From Micropterus salmoides (Eukaryota > Chordata > Actinopteri > Centrarchiformes > Centrarchidae): a stretch of DNA of 64,000 bases. Shown piece after piece: positions 1 through 12,010 of this stretch. The notes below the pieces were generated by a model. It made no database searches, was not told where the DNA came from, and saw only the letters and a program-made list of their open reading frames with translations. Made by a program: the position numbers and the translations under genes. The stretch spans positions 49,500,183-49,564,182 of the forward strand of contig NW_024041150.1 in assembly GCF_014851395.1 (NCBI RefSeq), written 5' to 3'. The stretch's first letter is position 1; every line of letters starts with the position of its first letter.

Positions 1-540
1 GCTGATATGATACTCTCTGTTGGTTCATGCTCAGGCTCCCTGAATTTAAGGAAATCAAACAGCTTGTGGCAACACAGAGATCCTGTTTGTCTGCAAAGCA
101 ATGAGCGCATGGTACCACGAGCATTTCAGATCTTCTGAACTCTGTGACAGCACTAACCCCTCACTGTGTGTGGTGCAAACACAAGAGCTGAATGATGCTT
201 TCCCTCTTCCAGCAAACAGTTTGAGAAAATTTAATAGTGACACTCACGCGTTATATAATGTGTTAAAAGCAACAAGTGTGACTTCTGCAATCAATCCAAG
301 CTGCAGATTTTAGATACATAGATATGCCAAACTGTTTCTTGATTATGTTAATGCACCTGCCACACCTGTATGTAACATTTCTGTCATACTTCTTACCAAG
401 AAAAACACTGAAATTTAGCAACTGTCAGATTATTCTCAGTAACTACCTCGCCCTGTCCAGCGGTAGAATATAACTATACTGAATGTGACAGTGGCTCAGC
501 AACCATTTGCTCTTGAGGACATTCATTTTCTAATGAACTA
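1..540. other. no recognised gene
   Basis: An open frame on the plus strand at 101-313 (70 codons) contains a WYHEHF-type stretch and ends before an AT-rich segment. I do not recognise it. It lies just upstream of the PB1-like exon remnant and could be another decayed exon of the same multicopy family, but that is a guess. Confidence 0.3.
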
Positions 541-559
541 ATTCTTTTTTTCTTTCCCA

Positions 560-770
560 AGATAACACACCAGAAGATGACCCTGAGGGTCATTCTTACA
601 GAGGCGACATAAGAAAGGTCACTCTGACTGTGAGGCCTGCTACAGTGGAGGGTTTGATAATCAAGCTCAAAGAGTCACTGGGACTTCAGTACAACCACAG
701 TCTCCAGTAAAAAGATCCTGAATTCAGTTACCAACTATGCAATCTGACAGATATTGATGATCTTCTAGAG
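560..770 (+). pseudogene. PB1-like domain exon remnant of a SAMD3-like gene
   Basis: A pyrimidine-rich acceptor-like tract (about 545-561) precedes a frame containing VTLTVRPATVEGL, a KESLGLQ stretch, DPEF, QLCNL and TDIDDLLE. The same pattern (LGLRG, FEDPEFNNQLCNL) occurs in the larger SAMD3-like pseudogene at 36384. An in-frame TAA sits just before KDPEF, where an aromatic residue is expected. The frame ends exactly where a hAT terminus begins at 771, so the exon was both mutated and split. Only the N-terminal module is present here. Confidence 0.55.
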
Positions 771-1745
771 CAGGGGTCACCAACACGGTGCCCGCGGGCA
801 GCAGGTCGCCCCCAAGGACCACATGAGTCGCCCGCAGGCCTGTTCTAAAAATAACACAACTCAGCAGGGAGCTGCATCTAAAATTTGACATATGTTTCTA
901 ATTAAATAGAATTATTTATTTTTTTATACTGTCAAATTATTATTCTCATATTGAAGTTGAAAAGGTGTAGTTCAAAGGCCAGTATTGTGTGCATGACTAA
1001 CTTTCAGCGTTCGTGGAGAGCTGGTGGAGAGTAAGCTAGCGGGCGCAGCGAAGATGCGGTTTCTTACCCCAAAAACATGGCAGAGAAAAGAAAGAAAACT
1101 TTTCACAGTGAATGGGAGGAAGAGTTGATGACAATTGCTAACACTGTCCTTAAAGACGAGAAAAATGGAACCAATCTAATCTCCGCTCTCTCCGATGTCC
1201 AACTGGGGGCATCTACGATGGCTAGACGAGTATCTGCTATGTCCGGTAACCTGGCCGATCAGCTGGACCGGGATCTGGCGAAGTGCAGGTGGTTTAGCAT
1301 CCAGTGTGACGAGTCCATGAACAGCAGCAGTACAGCGCAGCTGTTGGTCTTTATCCGGATGGTGTTTGATGATTTTTCCACAGAAGAACTCCTGACACTA
1401 CTGCCCCTAAAGACAACTACGAGGGGAGTTGACATTTATAACGCGGTGAAGGTAGCACCGGAAGAGCTGGTAGAGGTGACTACAGACGGGCTCCTGCTAT
1501 GATCGGCCGACATTCAGGTTTCATCGCTCACAGTAAAGGTGACCCAGACTTCCCAAAGTTTCTGCTTTACCATTGCATCATTCACCAGCAGGCGTTATGT
1601 GCAAAGCGATCTAACAAGCCTAAACGCAATTTCATGAGTGCAACAGCATCTGTATTTAATACCTTTGAAAAGAAGGTGCAAACCGCCAAGTGTTGCAAAG
1701 ATGGCTTCTGTTATTGTTGCCAGAAGGAGACACAGCCGTAATGAA
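771..1745 (+). mobile_element. hAT-Charlie type DNA transposon, 5' part with broken transposase
   Basis: The left end CAGGGGTCACCAAC followed by a GC-rich block is typical of fish hAT-Charlie elements. A transposase-like frame begins at 1077 (MAEKRKKTF) and runs to 1502, with a CDESM motif and a VFIRMVFDDFS stretch as in GTF2IRD2/ZBED-type hAT proteins. It continues after a jump at 1499 with MIGRHSGFIAH and YHCIIHQQALCAK. The central spacer is deleted and the catalytic C-terminal half and dimerisation domain are missing. I could not find the right terminus or the matching copy of the preceding octamer TTCTAGAG, so the element is truncated. Confidence 0.75.
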
Positions 1746-1905
1746 AGAAGACATAGAGAAATTAACAACATTAGATAATATTATTTTACGTCCAATATAT
1801 AGAAATTCAATTATTTTATTTTATTTTTCTATTAACTATATGAATGGAATAGATCTGTCTGTTGGCAGTACTATTGTATTAACATTCATGCCAATAAAGC
1901 AAAGT

Positions 1906-2150
1906 TCATTTAGACTTTTCTCAGTGAGATGAAAGAAAGTTGCGTGGCGCTGTGGAGAGCCCCCAGCTGCTGCAGTGCACGGATCACGTGTAAAATTCAT
2001 CCAACCAGAGGGAACGATCACCAGCTGTTCACAGCGCCGGTCGTAATAACGACACAACCCATTGTAGGTATCGTAGAGGGAATGGGGCGTTGGGGCGTAC
2101 AGGGACAGGAGATCACGGACGGTCGGTGATCGTTCCTTCTAGCTGGATGA
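1906..2150. repeat. fold-back repeat, copy 1 of 3
   Basis: Inverted arms of about 25 bp (left near 1998-2024, right near 2123-2149) enclose about 100 bp and share the core GGGAACGATCACC or its complement. Related copies lie at 26617-26900 and 50575-50780, each preceded by a conserved segment containing AGAAAGTTG and GGCGCTG. The family is not one I can name. The arms could form a hairpin, as in fold-back or MITE-type elements. Confidence 0.6.
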
Positions 2151-2640
2151 AGCACGATCTGCTGGCATTTCCTTGCGTCTGGGTCGTTCCAGCATACTGT
2201 AGCTGTTTCTGCTGGGGTTTCCCGAAGCAGTTTTTCAGCTGTGCTGTCCCAAGTACTTAGTGCACTCTCAGGCAGGACGATTTCCACATACTCGGGACGC
2301 ACTGAAAGAAACAAACCCAGGTTTTTACGCTGTGGCTGCTTTCCTCCCGACTCTCCACGGAGGAAACCATTAAAACACGCAAAACCCTCATTTAAATACT
2401 GCCACCTCCATTGTGTTTGCTCCTGTTGTCATCTACGCAGTAATTCTTAATAAATCACCCATAACAGCAGGGCTTGACATTAACTCCATGAAATTACAAA
2501 CGAATTGCAATGTGACATTACAACTCCCATGAGTTGCTATTACCTGCACATAGTGTTTGCTCATTGGTCCATTAGTGAAGCCTCGTCTTGTGCGCTACTG
2601 ACGAACGACACTGTAAACAAGAAGTTGTGGAGATTAAACT

Positions 2641-5480
2641 AGGCAAGGCAAGGCAAGTTTATTTCTATAGCACATTTCAACAACAAGGTAATTCAAAGTG
2701 CTTTACATAAGAAATATGTGAAAGTTTAAAAGCAACATAAAATATAATAAAAGTTACAGTGTTACAATCTGGGTTAAAAAAGTAAAGCAATGATAAAAAG
2801 CTAAAAACAAAGACAAAGACAACAGGACAGTTACAGTGCAGTGTAAGTTATCAATAAAAAGAACAATCTTAAATATTTAATTAAAAGCAATGGTAAAAAG
2901 AAAAGTCTTCAGTCTTAATTTAAAAGAACTGACAGTTTCAGCAGACCTGCAGTTATCTGGGAGTTTGTTCCAGATGTACGGAGCATAATAACTGAACGCT
3001 GCTTCTCCTTGTTTAGTTTTGACTCTGGGGACAGAAAGCAGACCTGATCCCAGACGACCTGAGAGGTCTGGATGGTTCGTAACGAAGCAGAAGATCAGAA
3101 ATGTATTTTGCCGCTAAACTATTTAGTGCTTTATAAACTAACAGCAGGATTTTCAAATCAATTCTTTGACATACAGGAAGCCAATGTAAAGACCTCAGAA
3201 CTGGAGTGATGTGATCCACCTTTTTGGTCTTAGTGAGGACTCGAGCAGCAGCGTTCTGAATCAGCTGCAGCTGTCTGATGGATTTCTTAGGGAGCCCTGT
3301 AAGGACACTGTTACAGTAGTCAAGTCGACTGAAGATAAATGCATGGATAAGCTTTTCCAGGTCCAGCTGAGACATAAGTCCTTTAATCCTTGATATATTC
3401 TTCAGGTGATAGTAGGCTGACTTTGTAATTGTCTTAATGTGGCTCCTCAAATTCAGGTCTGAGTCCATGACTACACCAAGAATTCTGGCTTGATTTGTGG
3501 TTCTTAACATTACAGACTGAAGTCGAGCACTGACTTTCAATCGTTCGTCCCTGGCTCCAAAAACAATAACTTCAGTTTTATCTTTGTTTAATTAAAGAAA
3601 ATTCTGGCACATTCAATCGTTGACCTTCTCAATACAGTTACACAGTGCCTGTATGGGATCATAGTCTCCTGGTGAAATGGTTATGTAAATCTGTGTGTCA
3701 TCTGCATAATTATGGTAACATATTTTGTTGTTTTTCATGATCTGAACCAGTGGAAGCATGTAAATGTTAAACAAAAGAGGCCCCAGAATGGAGCCTTGGG
3801 GAACTCCCAAGTCATTTTGGTCAGCTCAGATGTGTAATTACTTATAGACACAAAGTAGTCCCTGTCCTCTAAGTAGGATTCAAACCAGTATAGTACTGTG
3901 CCAGAAAGTCCAACCCAGTTTTCAAGTCTGTCTAGTAATATGTTGTGGTCGACCGTGTCGAATGCAGCACTGAGATCCAATAATACTAAGACTGAAATTC
4001 TGCCACTGTCAATGTTTAAATGGATGTCATTGAAGACCTTAACAAGAGCCGTCTCAGTGCTGTGGTGTGGTCCAAAACCTGACTGGAAGACATCAAAACA
4101 GTTATTTAGTGTCAAGAAAGCACTAAGCTGTTGGAAAACAAGCTTTTCAATGGTTTTACTTAAAAATGGGAGATTTGATATGGGCCTATAATTGCTCATT
4201 AGTGAACTGTCTAGATTATTCTTTTTTAAGAGTGGCTTAATGACTGCAGTTTTCAGGGCCTGTGGAGAGTAGAGACATGTTGACAATTTGTGGTAAATAG
4301 AAACATATTTGAAAAAAACTGTTGGCAGAATACCAAGGCAGCATGAGGAGGATTTCAGATGTTGTATTATGTCCTCCAGGTTTTTATGGTTAATAGAATC
4401 AAATTGTCTCATGCTATATAAATTGTTTTTAAGTGGACACAGTGACAAGACATATCCTGTTACTGACATGGAGGCACTGATTGCTTGTCTAATGTTTGAA
4501 TTTTGTCTGTGAAGAAGGAGGCAAATTCATTGCAGGCCCTGGTGGAAAGAAAGGTCAGAGGCTACAGACAGAGGAGGGTTAGTTAGCCTGTCGACAGTAG
4601 CAAACAGGGCACGTGCATTATTAGTGTTTTTGGTGATGATGTCAGAGAAGAAGGACCGCCTTGCATTTCTCAGATCTAAATTATAAATGTGAAGTCTCTC
4701 TTTATAGATGTCATAATGAACCTGGAGATTTGTTTTCCGCCACCTGCGTTCAGCTTTTCAACACTCTTTTTTGAGTTCTAACCATCGTGGCATCTCTCCA
4801 TGGAGATCTTCTCTTACCAGAGACCACCTTCACCTTGGCTGGTGCAATGGCATCAAGAACATTTGTAATTTTAGAACTGAAATTATCTACAAGCTCATTG
4901 ACTGAGACCTGTGAGAGGGCGAAAGCCTCAAAAAATCTTTCACTAGTGTTTTCAGTGTTATGCCGTTTTGTGATCACCTCTGTTTGTACATTTGTGTGCA
5001 CGCAGATAGCACTCTCAAAGAAAACACAGGAATGATCAGAGAGAGAGGTAGACTCGATAAGGACAGCTGCACTGTTATCTTGGTCCAACCAAGTTTCAGT
5101 TAAACATGAAATTAATATTGTGAGTGATTATAAAATCATTGATTAAAAATGTTTTTCCTGCCAAAGACCTAACGTTTAACAAAGCTAATTTTAGTGTGTT
5201 AAAAACATTATCTGGCCCACCTTCTTCGACAGGCTGCGGCTGACGATGAATTAATACTACCTTTGCAATATATGTTGAGTGCTTCCTGTTTCTTAACACA
5301 TTCACCATGCTTTTTCTGTTACCTGTCAAGACAGGGATGGAGAAGACTACCAGCACACTGCTATTTTCCTTGTAGCCTGGACCCAGCACATATCAGACAG
5401 AGCTTACTGGGCTAGCGGAAGTCAAGAGCACCGGGAGATTTCCCGGTGGCCTGAGCGCTGTTTTGGCTAACCGTTAATTA
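2641..5480 (-). mobile_element. L2-clade LINE, frameshifted and deleted
   Basis: On the minus strand the order is a short endonuclease N-terminal piece (5389-5096), a linker (5088-4750), reverse transcriptase (4469-3613) and a C-terminal region (3540-3013). RT motifs visible are NYRPISNLPF, FQSGFGPHHSTETAL, LLDLSAAFDTVDH, GVPQGSILGPLLF and YADDTQIY (catalytic ADD). The C-terminal segment contains SRLDYCNSVL, AARVLT and LHWLPV. The 3' end carries the fish L2 tail (GCACATTTCAACAACAAGG, AGTGCTTTACATAA) and finishes in repeats of GGCAA. Most of the endonuclease is missing and several frameshifts break the RT, so the copy is inactive. Confidence 0.9.
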
Positions 5481-6082
5481 TAGACGTAACCAGCAGCAGC
5501 GATGAAAAAGCAAGCTTTTTAATAGCAGGAGAATCCACACAACCACTCTGTCACCTCTCTCTCGAGGGTGTGCGCGCCAAATATGACATCTGGACTTTTG
5601 TCAAACGAGAATATAAAAGCTGAATCTGTCACAGGGCAGCCACAGTCCCTCAGACCTGTAGACTGTCAGCTTCCCGGACGCTTTTAACCTGATGGTATGA
5701 TCTCTGTCATCACACGCCACTGGTCGCACGCACACACGCATCAACACAGCGGTCAGTCAGTGCGTCAGTGTGCGTGGCCGAGCAGTGTGGAGAAAAAAAT
5801 GCACAGCAGAACGAGAGAGTGAAAAAAGGTGAAGCTGAGATAAAGAAAAGGCAGGAGGAAAGTGCCGTTTAATGCTGTAAATTACAGATATCTTTATGGT
5901 TTAGGGAAATAGTGTTACTACTAGCAGGGCTGCCCTTACATCATATCGTCATATATCACAACTACCTTTCCAGAGTTGATTATTAAAATATAAAACTATG
6001 TTTTAATAAAAGTTGTCATGCCAGGTATGAAAGCAGAAGATACGTCTGTATGGGAATAATCTGGAAGAAAGACCTGTATACT
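5481..6082. other. no recognised gene
   Basis: No open frame of interest. The segment lies inside the 9.5 kb hAT element, between the LINE and a SINE, and may be residual hAT interior. Confidence 0.4.
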
Positions 6083-6377
6083 GGTTTCGTAAATGCTCCG
6101 TACTTGTATAGCGCCTTTCTAGTCTTTTCGACCACTCAAAGCGCTTTTACACTACATCTGCATTCACCCATCATACACATTCATACACTGAGCCTAAGTG
6201 CTCAAACGGAAACTAACATTCACACTCACTCATACACTGGCGGAATAGCCGCCAGGGGCAATTCGGGGTTCAGTATCTTGCCCAAGGATACTTCGACACG
6301 CAACCAGGGGGAGCCGGGGATTGAATCGCCGACCTTCTGATTAACGGCCAACCCTCCTGAGCCACAGCCGCCCCGTT
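6083..6377 (-). repeat. tRNA-derived SINE with L2-like tail
   Basis: Read on the minus strand it starts with GGGGCGGCTGTGGCTCAGGA (A-box-like) and contains a B-box-like GGCGATTCAATCCC. It then shows CCTTGGGCAAGATACT and ends in GCGCTTTGAGTGGTC and GCGCTATACAAGTA, a tail shared with L2-type LINEs. Other copies are at 20025-20205 and, split, at 43636-44008. The tRNA-like head could carry an internal RNA polymerase III promoter. It is not a functional tRNA gene. Confidence 0.8.
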
Positions 6378-7090
6378 TCGTATGTCCAGTTACTCAGAGC
6401 TGATAAACATAAATCCAGTCAGAGCTCTGAGGAAATGCAAAACAAACTCTCCAAAAGTGCACATCATTTTTCTACTCTGTATTTAGAATACTGCTGTTCT
6501 AAATGAATAGGATTCAAACCATGTTTCAGTTTAGTTTTTATCTTTAAAAAGATAAGATTCTTATTTTTGTCAACAAAAATGGCATTAGCATCACCGGAGG
6601 GAGCAGTAGGTCACAGATCTAAGGAACGGGATGGAATCAGGCGAGCGCAGGAAGACAAGGACGGCGGTCAATGCACTGGAGCCGCAGTAAACGCCACGGA
6701 AGCCAGGTACGCTTACCGGTGTATGTGCTGTTTCGCCGTGTATCAATAGAAGGAATGTGGCTCGTACATTCACTATTGTATGTCCACCGGGGACGATTGA
6801 TTAGCCTACTGGTTAAGAGCTATGCCGAGGGCAAGCATGAGACTGACTGTGTGGATTCCTGCTGTGTCATCGTTGAACAAACTGGCCAAACAGTCTCCGC
6901 TTTGTCACTTTAAAGTTGTCGCCGCGCAGCTGATGCGCTAATGTTTGCTGGATGATTTTCTTTTGCTGTGGGAATGTGTTTAAGATCAAAATAATGTATT
7001 GAAAAGGAAACAAAGAAAATGAGTCAAATAAATGCTGGTGTTGGTTCTAACATGGAGCGTGAGTCATGAGAAATTAAACTCACGCCTAAG
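6378..7090. other. no recognised gene; leader of BEL/Pao element or hAT interior
   Basis: Short open frames only. The segment lies directly upstream of the BEL/Pao gag frame, where a 5' LTR and primer-binding site would be expected, but no copy of the 3' LTR at 11353-11757 is recognisable. Confidence 0.4.
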
Positions 7091-7093
7091 CCC

Positions 7094-9082
7094 TTGGAGA
7101 ATAAGATTGAGAAGTTCCAACGGGAGCGCAAAGGAATGGTGAATAAAATTAAAGGGCTCATACCACAAATGAAATCATTAATGAAAACCAGGGAAGATGC
7201 TTTGGCTGTGCAATCCCTCTTTGGGAATTTAATTCAACTTTGTGAAGTTGCCACCATGTCACACAATATGTTGATTCCGTTACTCCCAGAGGATGAAAAG
7301 GGGAAACAAAATGTATGGTTTTACAGCATTATGGAATATAGCGATGTATTTAAAGGGGAAGTTGAACATTCGTTGAACGAACCAGTGGAAGTGCTCCACA
7401 ATGACAGTTATGTTCAATCTGATCCTGTTGGAATGAATGAAGAAGTGTTTGTTTCTGCTACTGCTGATGAACCTCAAGTATTAATACAGGCTGCCTCCAC
7501 AATTAGGACACATGACATGCAAGATGATGTCAACCCAAGAGACAGTGTGTCAAATATTGGGAGCAGAGTATCTAAATCTCACAACTCTGTAACAGGAAGA
7601 AAGTCTGGTACTTCTAGTGTTTCATCAGCAAGTCTGAGAGCGGACGCTGAGTTGGCGGCTCTGAAGATAAGACAAAAATTATTAAAGGACAAACATGAAC
7701 TGGAAGAAGAGGAGGAACGACTACGTAAGAGGAAAGAACAGCTTCAACTAGATGAGGAAATTGCAGCGCACATGGCTAAACTAAATGTGTTCAGATCCCG
7801 GAGCATTGTAAGTGGGAAAAACTCTGAAACAAGGCATTCGGATGGAATGAACTCATATTTGGAAAGAAAACCTCAAACTCTTAGTGCTAATGCCCATCCA
7901 TTTGTTGCACAAAAGGAAATCCAATGTGAACACCTGGATACAGGAAGAAAGCATGAAGATAATATCCCATCTCAATTAATTAAATCAGATCATGTATCAT
8001 TTAGATGCTCTGAACCAGGGCAACCATCCATGTATCACAATGCTCAAGAAAACATACACATGCAAGATGGATATGCTTTAAATATCAATATTGGTGATGA
8101 AAACAATGTGTTTGGCATTATGAGGAAGCAAAATTAAATAACTACACTGTTGATACAGCACCAATGTCTTTCGCCTTTGCCAAAGAGAGAGATACCAATC
8201 TTTGATGGTGATCCATTGAAATATCAGGCATTTATGAAGGCTTTTGAGAACGGTGTGGAAAGGAACACTGGGAGCTACAGTGACCGTCTCTATTTCCTGG
8301 AGCAGTATACTAAAGGTCATCCATGTGCACTAGTTAGAAGCTGCCAACACATTGATCCTGAGAGGGGATTTATAAAAGCTAAATCTTTGTTACAGGAGCA
8401 GTTTGGCAATGCGCAGCGGGTTGCGTCTGCATACATGGAAAGGGCTCTTTCATGGCCTCTGATTAAAACTGAAGATGTAAAGGCTCTTCAAGATTACAGT
8501 TTTTTCCTTAGAGGTTGCTGTAATGCCATGGAAGAGGTGCAATATCTGCATGAACTAGACATGCCTGCTAATATGCTGACCATCATACAAAAATGACCTT
8601 ACAAATTCAGGGATAAGTGGAGAACTGTGGCATGTGAACTGCAGGAAAGCTGCAGTAAGAGAGCTACATTCATTGACAATTTCATCGAGAGACAAGTGAA
8701 AATCCTAACTGACCCAGTGATTGGAAACATACAGGATGCTCCATCTGTAACAACAGAAGGAGTTATATGCAAGCACAGCCTACAGCCTCGTCCTGGAAGA
8801 AAAGGAACTAGCTTTGCCACCACTGTTGCGCCTGCGGAAAGGAAGACATGTATTTGCTTTGGAGGATTGGATTTGTGTCTCCAGTTGGGAAAAAGACCTA
8901 ACAAAGAGAACATAGGCTTCTTGAGAGAACATGGTGTCTGTTTTGGCTGTTTGTGTATTGGACACATCAGCAAAGTTTGTAGAAAACGGATTACCTGTGA
9001 CAAATTTGGTCTTAAACATCCACACTCCACATTCCTCCAAAAGAAAAGGAAAAGGACTTTGAACAAGCTGGGAGGAAATTAG
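7094..9082 (+). pseudogene. BEL/Pao retrotransposon Gag region
   Basis: Three frames in sequence (7094-8137, 8150-8596, 8627-9082) encode a Gag-like protein. The N-terminal part contains a charged coiled-coil stretch (KHELEEEEERLRKRKEQ). Then comes a DUF1759-type segment with IPIFDGDPLKYQAF and a FGNAQRVASAYM stretch. A cysteine-rich part follows (EHGVCFGCLCIGHIS, then CRKRITC), resembling the zinc knuckle after DUF1759 in Pao elements. Stops at 8137 and 8596 and a frame change near 8860 show decay. Confidence 0.85.
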
Positions 9083-9084
9083 AG

Positions 9085-9720
9085 GTGTCAGTAGACAGCA
9101 CTCTGGTGTCGAGTGGTGTTAGTGGGGCTGGTGATCATGAATGTAAACTTCCCATAGTTCCAGTGCAAGTTAAGTCCAAGAAAGGCAGCAAGATTGTTAC
9201 CACCTATGCATTCTTGGACCCAGGAAGTACAGCTGTATTCTGTACAGAAGCCTTGATGCACAAACTTGACCTTACAGGAAAGAGGGTACATAATCTCTTA
9301 AGAACAATGGGCCAAGAAACAATTGTGAGCAGCCATATGGTGTCAGGACTGGAAGTAGCTGGCTTGAATAAGGAACACTTCTGTGAACTACCCAAGGCTT
9401 ATACACAGGTGTGCATGCCTGTTCATAAGGGAAACATTCCAAGACAGAGTGATCTTCAGAGATGGCCTCATTTAAAACAAGTCCATTTGCCTGAGATCGA
9501 GGCAGGGATTGAGCTGCTGATAGGGACAAATGTTTCTAAGGCTTTGGAACCACTACAAGTCATTTGCAGCATTAACAATGGACCCTATGCAATCAGGACA
9601 ATGTTGGGTTGGACTGTGAACAGGCCACTGAAAGGAGACAGTGGAGACTCAATGGAAGGAGAGCCCCCAGAGTTGCAAGTGAACAGAGTGTCAGTGGTAA
9701 ATTTGGATGAGCTTTGGTAG
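9085..9720 (+). pseudogene. BEL/Pao aspartic protease region
   Basis: A 211-codon frame contains TYAFLDPGSTAVFCT, where DPGS stands at the active-site D-T/S-G-S/A position of retropepsins (peptidase A17 family). The substituted Pro and the stop at 9718 suggest inactivity. Downstream, QVICSINNGPYAIRTMLGW matches the usual join towards the Pao reverse transcriptase. Protease follows Gag without a recognisable gap. Confidence 0.8.
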
Positions 9721-11101
9721 CAGCAGTTTAAGACGGACTTCCCTGAATGCAGCATTGATGAACAAACTGGTATGTCAAGAGAAGATCATATGTTTATAGA
9801 ACTGGTCATAATTTCAGCAAAAAAAGTGAATGGCCATTATCAAATCAACTTACCAATGAGGAAAAGTGACTTTATCATGCCCAACAATAAGAAAATCATT
9901 GAGTCACATCTACACACTCTGTCCACTGATGGAAATTGTGTTATGAGAGTTGGTGGTCGGCTCAGCAGGTCAGCTATGCCTGCAGAAGCTAAACATCCCA
10001 TAATACTGGCTAAGGATTTACATATCTCATCCATACTCCTAAGGAACATTCATGAAGAAGTGGGACATGGTGGTCGTAACCACATGTTATCCAAATTGCG
10101 TGAGAAATATGTGATCACTGGTGCTAGTACAGCAATTCGGAAAGTTTTGTCAAAGTGTGTTATCCTTCGACGGTTGAATGCTCAGCCAGTGTCCCAGCAG
10201 ATGGCTGACTCACCTTTTGAAAGGGTTACTCCAGATGAACCTCCGTTCACTCATGTTGGAGTAGACTGTTTCGGTCCTTTTGAGGTGAGGAGCAGGAGGA
10301 GCGTTGTGAAGAGATATGGAGTAATTTTTTCCTGTATGGCCATACGAGCAATTCACATTGAAGTGGCTCCTTCTCTGGACACTGATTCTTTTATAAATGC
10401 ACTCAGGCGCTTTATAGCAAGACGTGGCCAAGTTCAGGAGCTGCGTGCTGATAATGGGACAAACTTCGTGGGAGCAGAGCGTGAATTGAGAACAGCCATC
10501 GAGCAGTGGAATCAGTCACAGATTAACAATGTTCTTCTGCAGAAAGGAATAAATGGACCTTTAACCCCCCCGGTGGATCACATCATGGAGGAACTTGGGA
10601 GAGGTTAATTAGATCAGTGCGGAAAGTCTTCAATTCCACTTTGAATGTGCAAAACTTGGATGAAGAAGGCCTTCACACAGTTCTGTGTGAAGTAGAAACC
10701 ATCATTAACGGGCGTCCGATCACCAAAGCATCCACAGATCCTAATGACCTGGAAGCATTAACCCCAAATTATCTGTTATTACTGAAGACTTTACCATCTT
10801 TGCCACCAGGAACCTTTCAAGAGGCAGATGATGATGGGTAAAAGAATACTTACCTCAATTGCAGGAGCGTCAGAGATGGTCAAGATTGAAACACAACCTT
10901 GTCCCTGGAGATATAGTGCTTATAGTGGACAACACAGCACCTCGTAACTCATGGATCATGGGAAGAGTTCTACAAACTTTTCCAGACAGAAAAGGATTTG
11001 TGCGTCAGGTTCGCATCAAAACAAAGACCAGTCAATGGACCGGGACCGGCCAATTACCAAGATCTGTCTGCTACAGGAGGCTGACGCTGGATAAGGAGTG
11101 A
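9721..11101 (+). pseudogene. BEL/Pao integrase and C-terminal region; reverse transcriptase deleted
   Basis: After a few residues typical of the RT start (FKTDFPECSIDEQTGMS), the frame jumps to the integrase region. It shows MRVGGRLSRS, an HEEVGHGGRNH zinc-binding-like stretch, CVILRRLNAQP, the first catalytic Asp in HVGVDCFGPF and the second in LRADNGTNFVGA. The catalytic Glu region lies in another frame near 10590, because of a frameshift at about 10550. Frames at 10617-10841 and 10859-11101 carry a C-terminal DUF5641-like region (INGRPIT; LVPGDIVLIVD). The RT and RNase H domains are absent, an internal deletion of well over 1 kb. Confidence 0.85.
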
Positions 11102-11352
11102 CTGGAGCACAGTGTGACACTACTTTGACCCTGACTTTGACGAACCGAGTGAGTGATGGTAAAGATCACTTTGACTTAGGCTATGTGCTGGTAACCTCTG
11201 GCCTGACTGACCTATGACTTGTTTACAAAAGACAGGCGGAAGAAAGAAGACAAAGATGTACATTTATGGATTATTGAACTTTTGATTGTCTCATGCCCCC
11301 TATTAACTAGTGCAATGTAATTATTATGTATTAACCTAATTAGGGGCTGGCG

Positions 11353-11757
11353 TGTAGGAGTCATGAACTGATTTATTGCACATTTAGAATTAATAGTTTA
11401 GTTTATTTGTGTTTGCAGTTTTTTGGTAAGTCTTGTGGATGTGGGTGGTGATTTCCGTTTAGTTAATTTATACACCTGTTCAACGCCAGTAGCGAGTCGG
11501 AGGTGAGTGAATGGGACGCTGTATTTTTTGTTGACCGTGATATTCTTTATAGTTTTGGATCATTGTGATTATTTTGAACAAACGTTTTTTCACATTAGCC
11601 TATATTAAGTTGTATATTTTTTCCTCAATAAAAAGCAACAGATTATATTTTGAGTTCCGCGAATCATTTTGCAACGAGTCAGACAAAACAGCACCACAAG
11701 GCCCTACCTCAGGCTCTCAGCGACTACTTAGTTTTCTCTGTAAGTATAGTCGCTACA
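11353..11757 (+). repeat. 3' long terminal repeat of the BEL/Pao element
   Basis: The 405-bp block begins TGTAG and ends CTACA, a perfect short terminal inversion of the TG...CA type. It contains an AATAAAA signal near 11626 and lies 250 bp beyond the end of the integrase-region frame. No matching 5' LTR is visible upstream of gag, so the element is 5' truncated or its left LTR has decayed. Boundaries are inferred from the terminal inversion. Confidence 0.65.
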
Positions 11758-12010
11758 ATATTCAATATGAAGCTACTATTTTAATGTGTTTATCTTAATA
11801 GACAAAAAAAAGGAGCTTCACACACAGCCTTGTTAGAGCCAATGATAATATTAGTACATTTTAACACGCCGTAGTCAGCTTTAATCATATAAAACGTAAT
11901 TTGCCAACAATAAAAATGTGGCTAGTGAAAATGCTGTGTGGCTAGTGTGTGGCTCTGGAAAACCACTAGCAACATTGGCTAGTGAGCAAAACAGTTAATG
12001 TCCAGCCCTG

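Larger units (their letters stand above)
2468..12010. mobile_element. hAT transposon with perfect 8-bp target duplication, filled by nested elements
   Basis: The left terminus CAGGGCTTGACATTAAC at 2468 and the right terminus GTTAATGTCCAGCCCTG ending at 12010 are inverted copies with one mismatch in 17. Each is flanked by the identical octamer CATAACAG (2460-2467 and 12011-12018), the 8-bp target duplication expected of hAT elements. The right subterminal region carries repeated TGGCTAGTG-type blocks. No hAT transposase is recognisable inside. The 9.5 kb interior is occupied by an L2 LINE, a SINE and a BEL/Pao element, so the transposase was deleted or displaced. The insertion lies 3' of SRCR gene 1. 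Confidence 0.88.

Noticed and set aside
6300..6377. possible tRNA gene
   Set aside because: A- and B-box-like words belong to the head of a SINE; the rest does not fold as a tRNA and the element has an L2-like tail.
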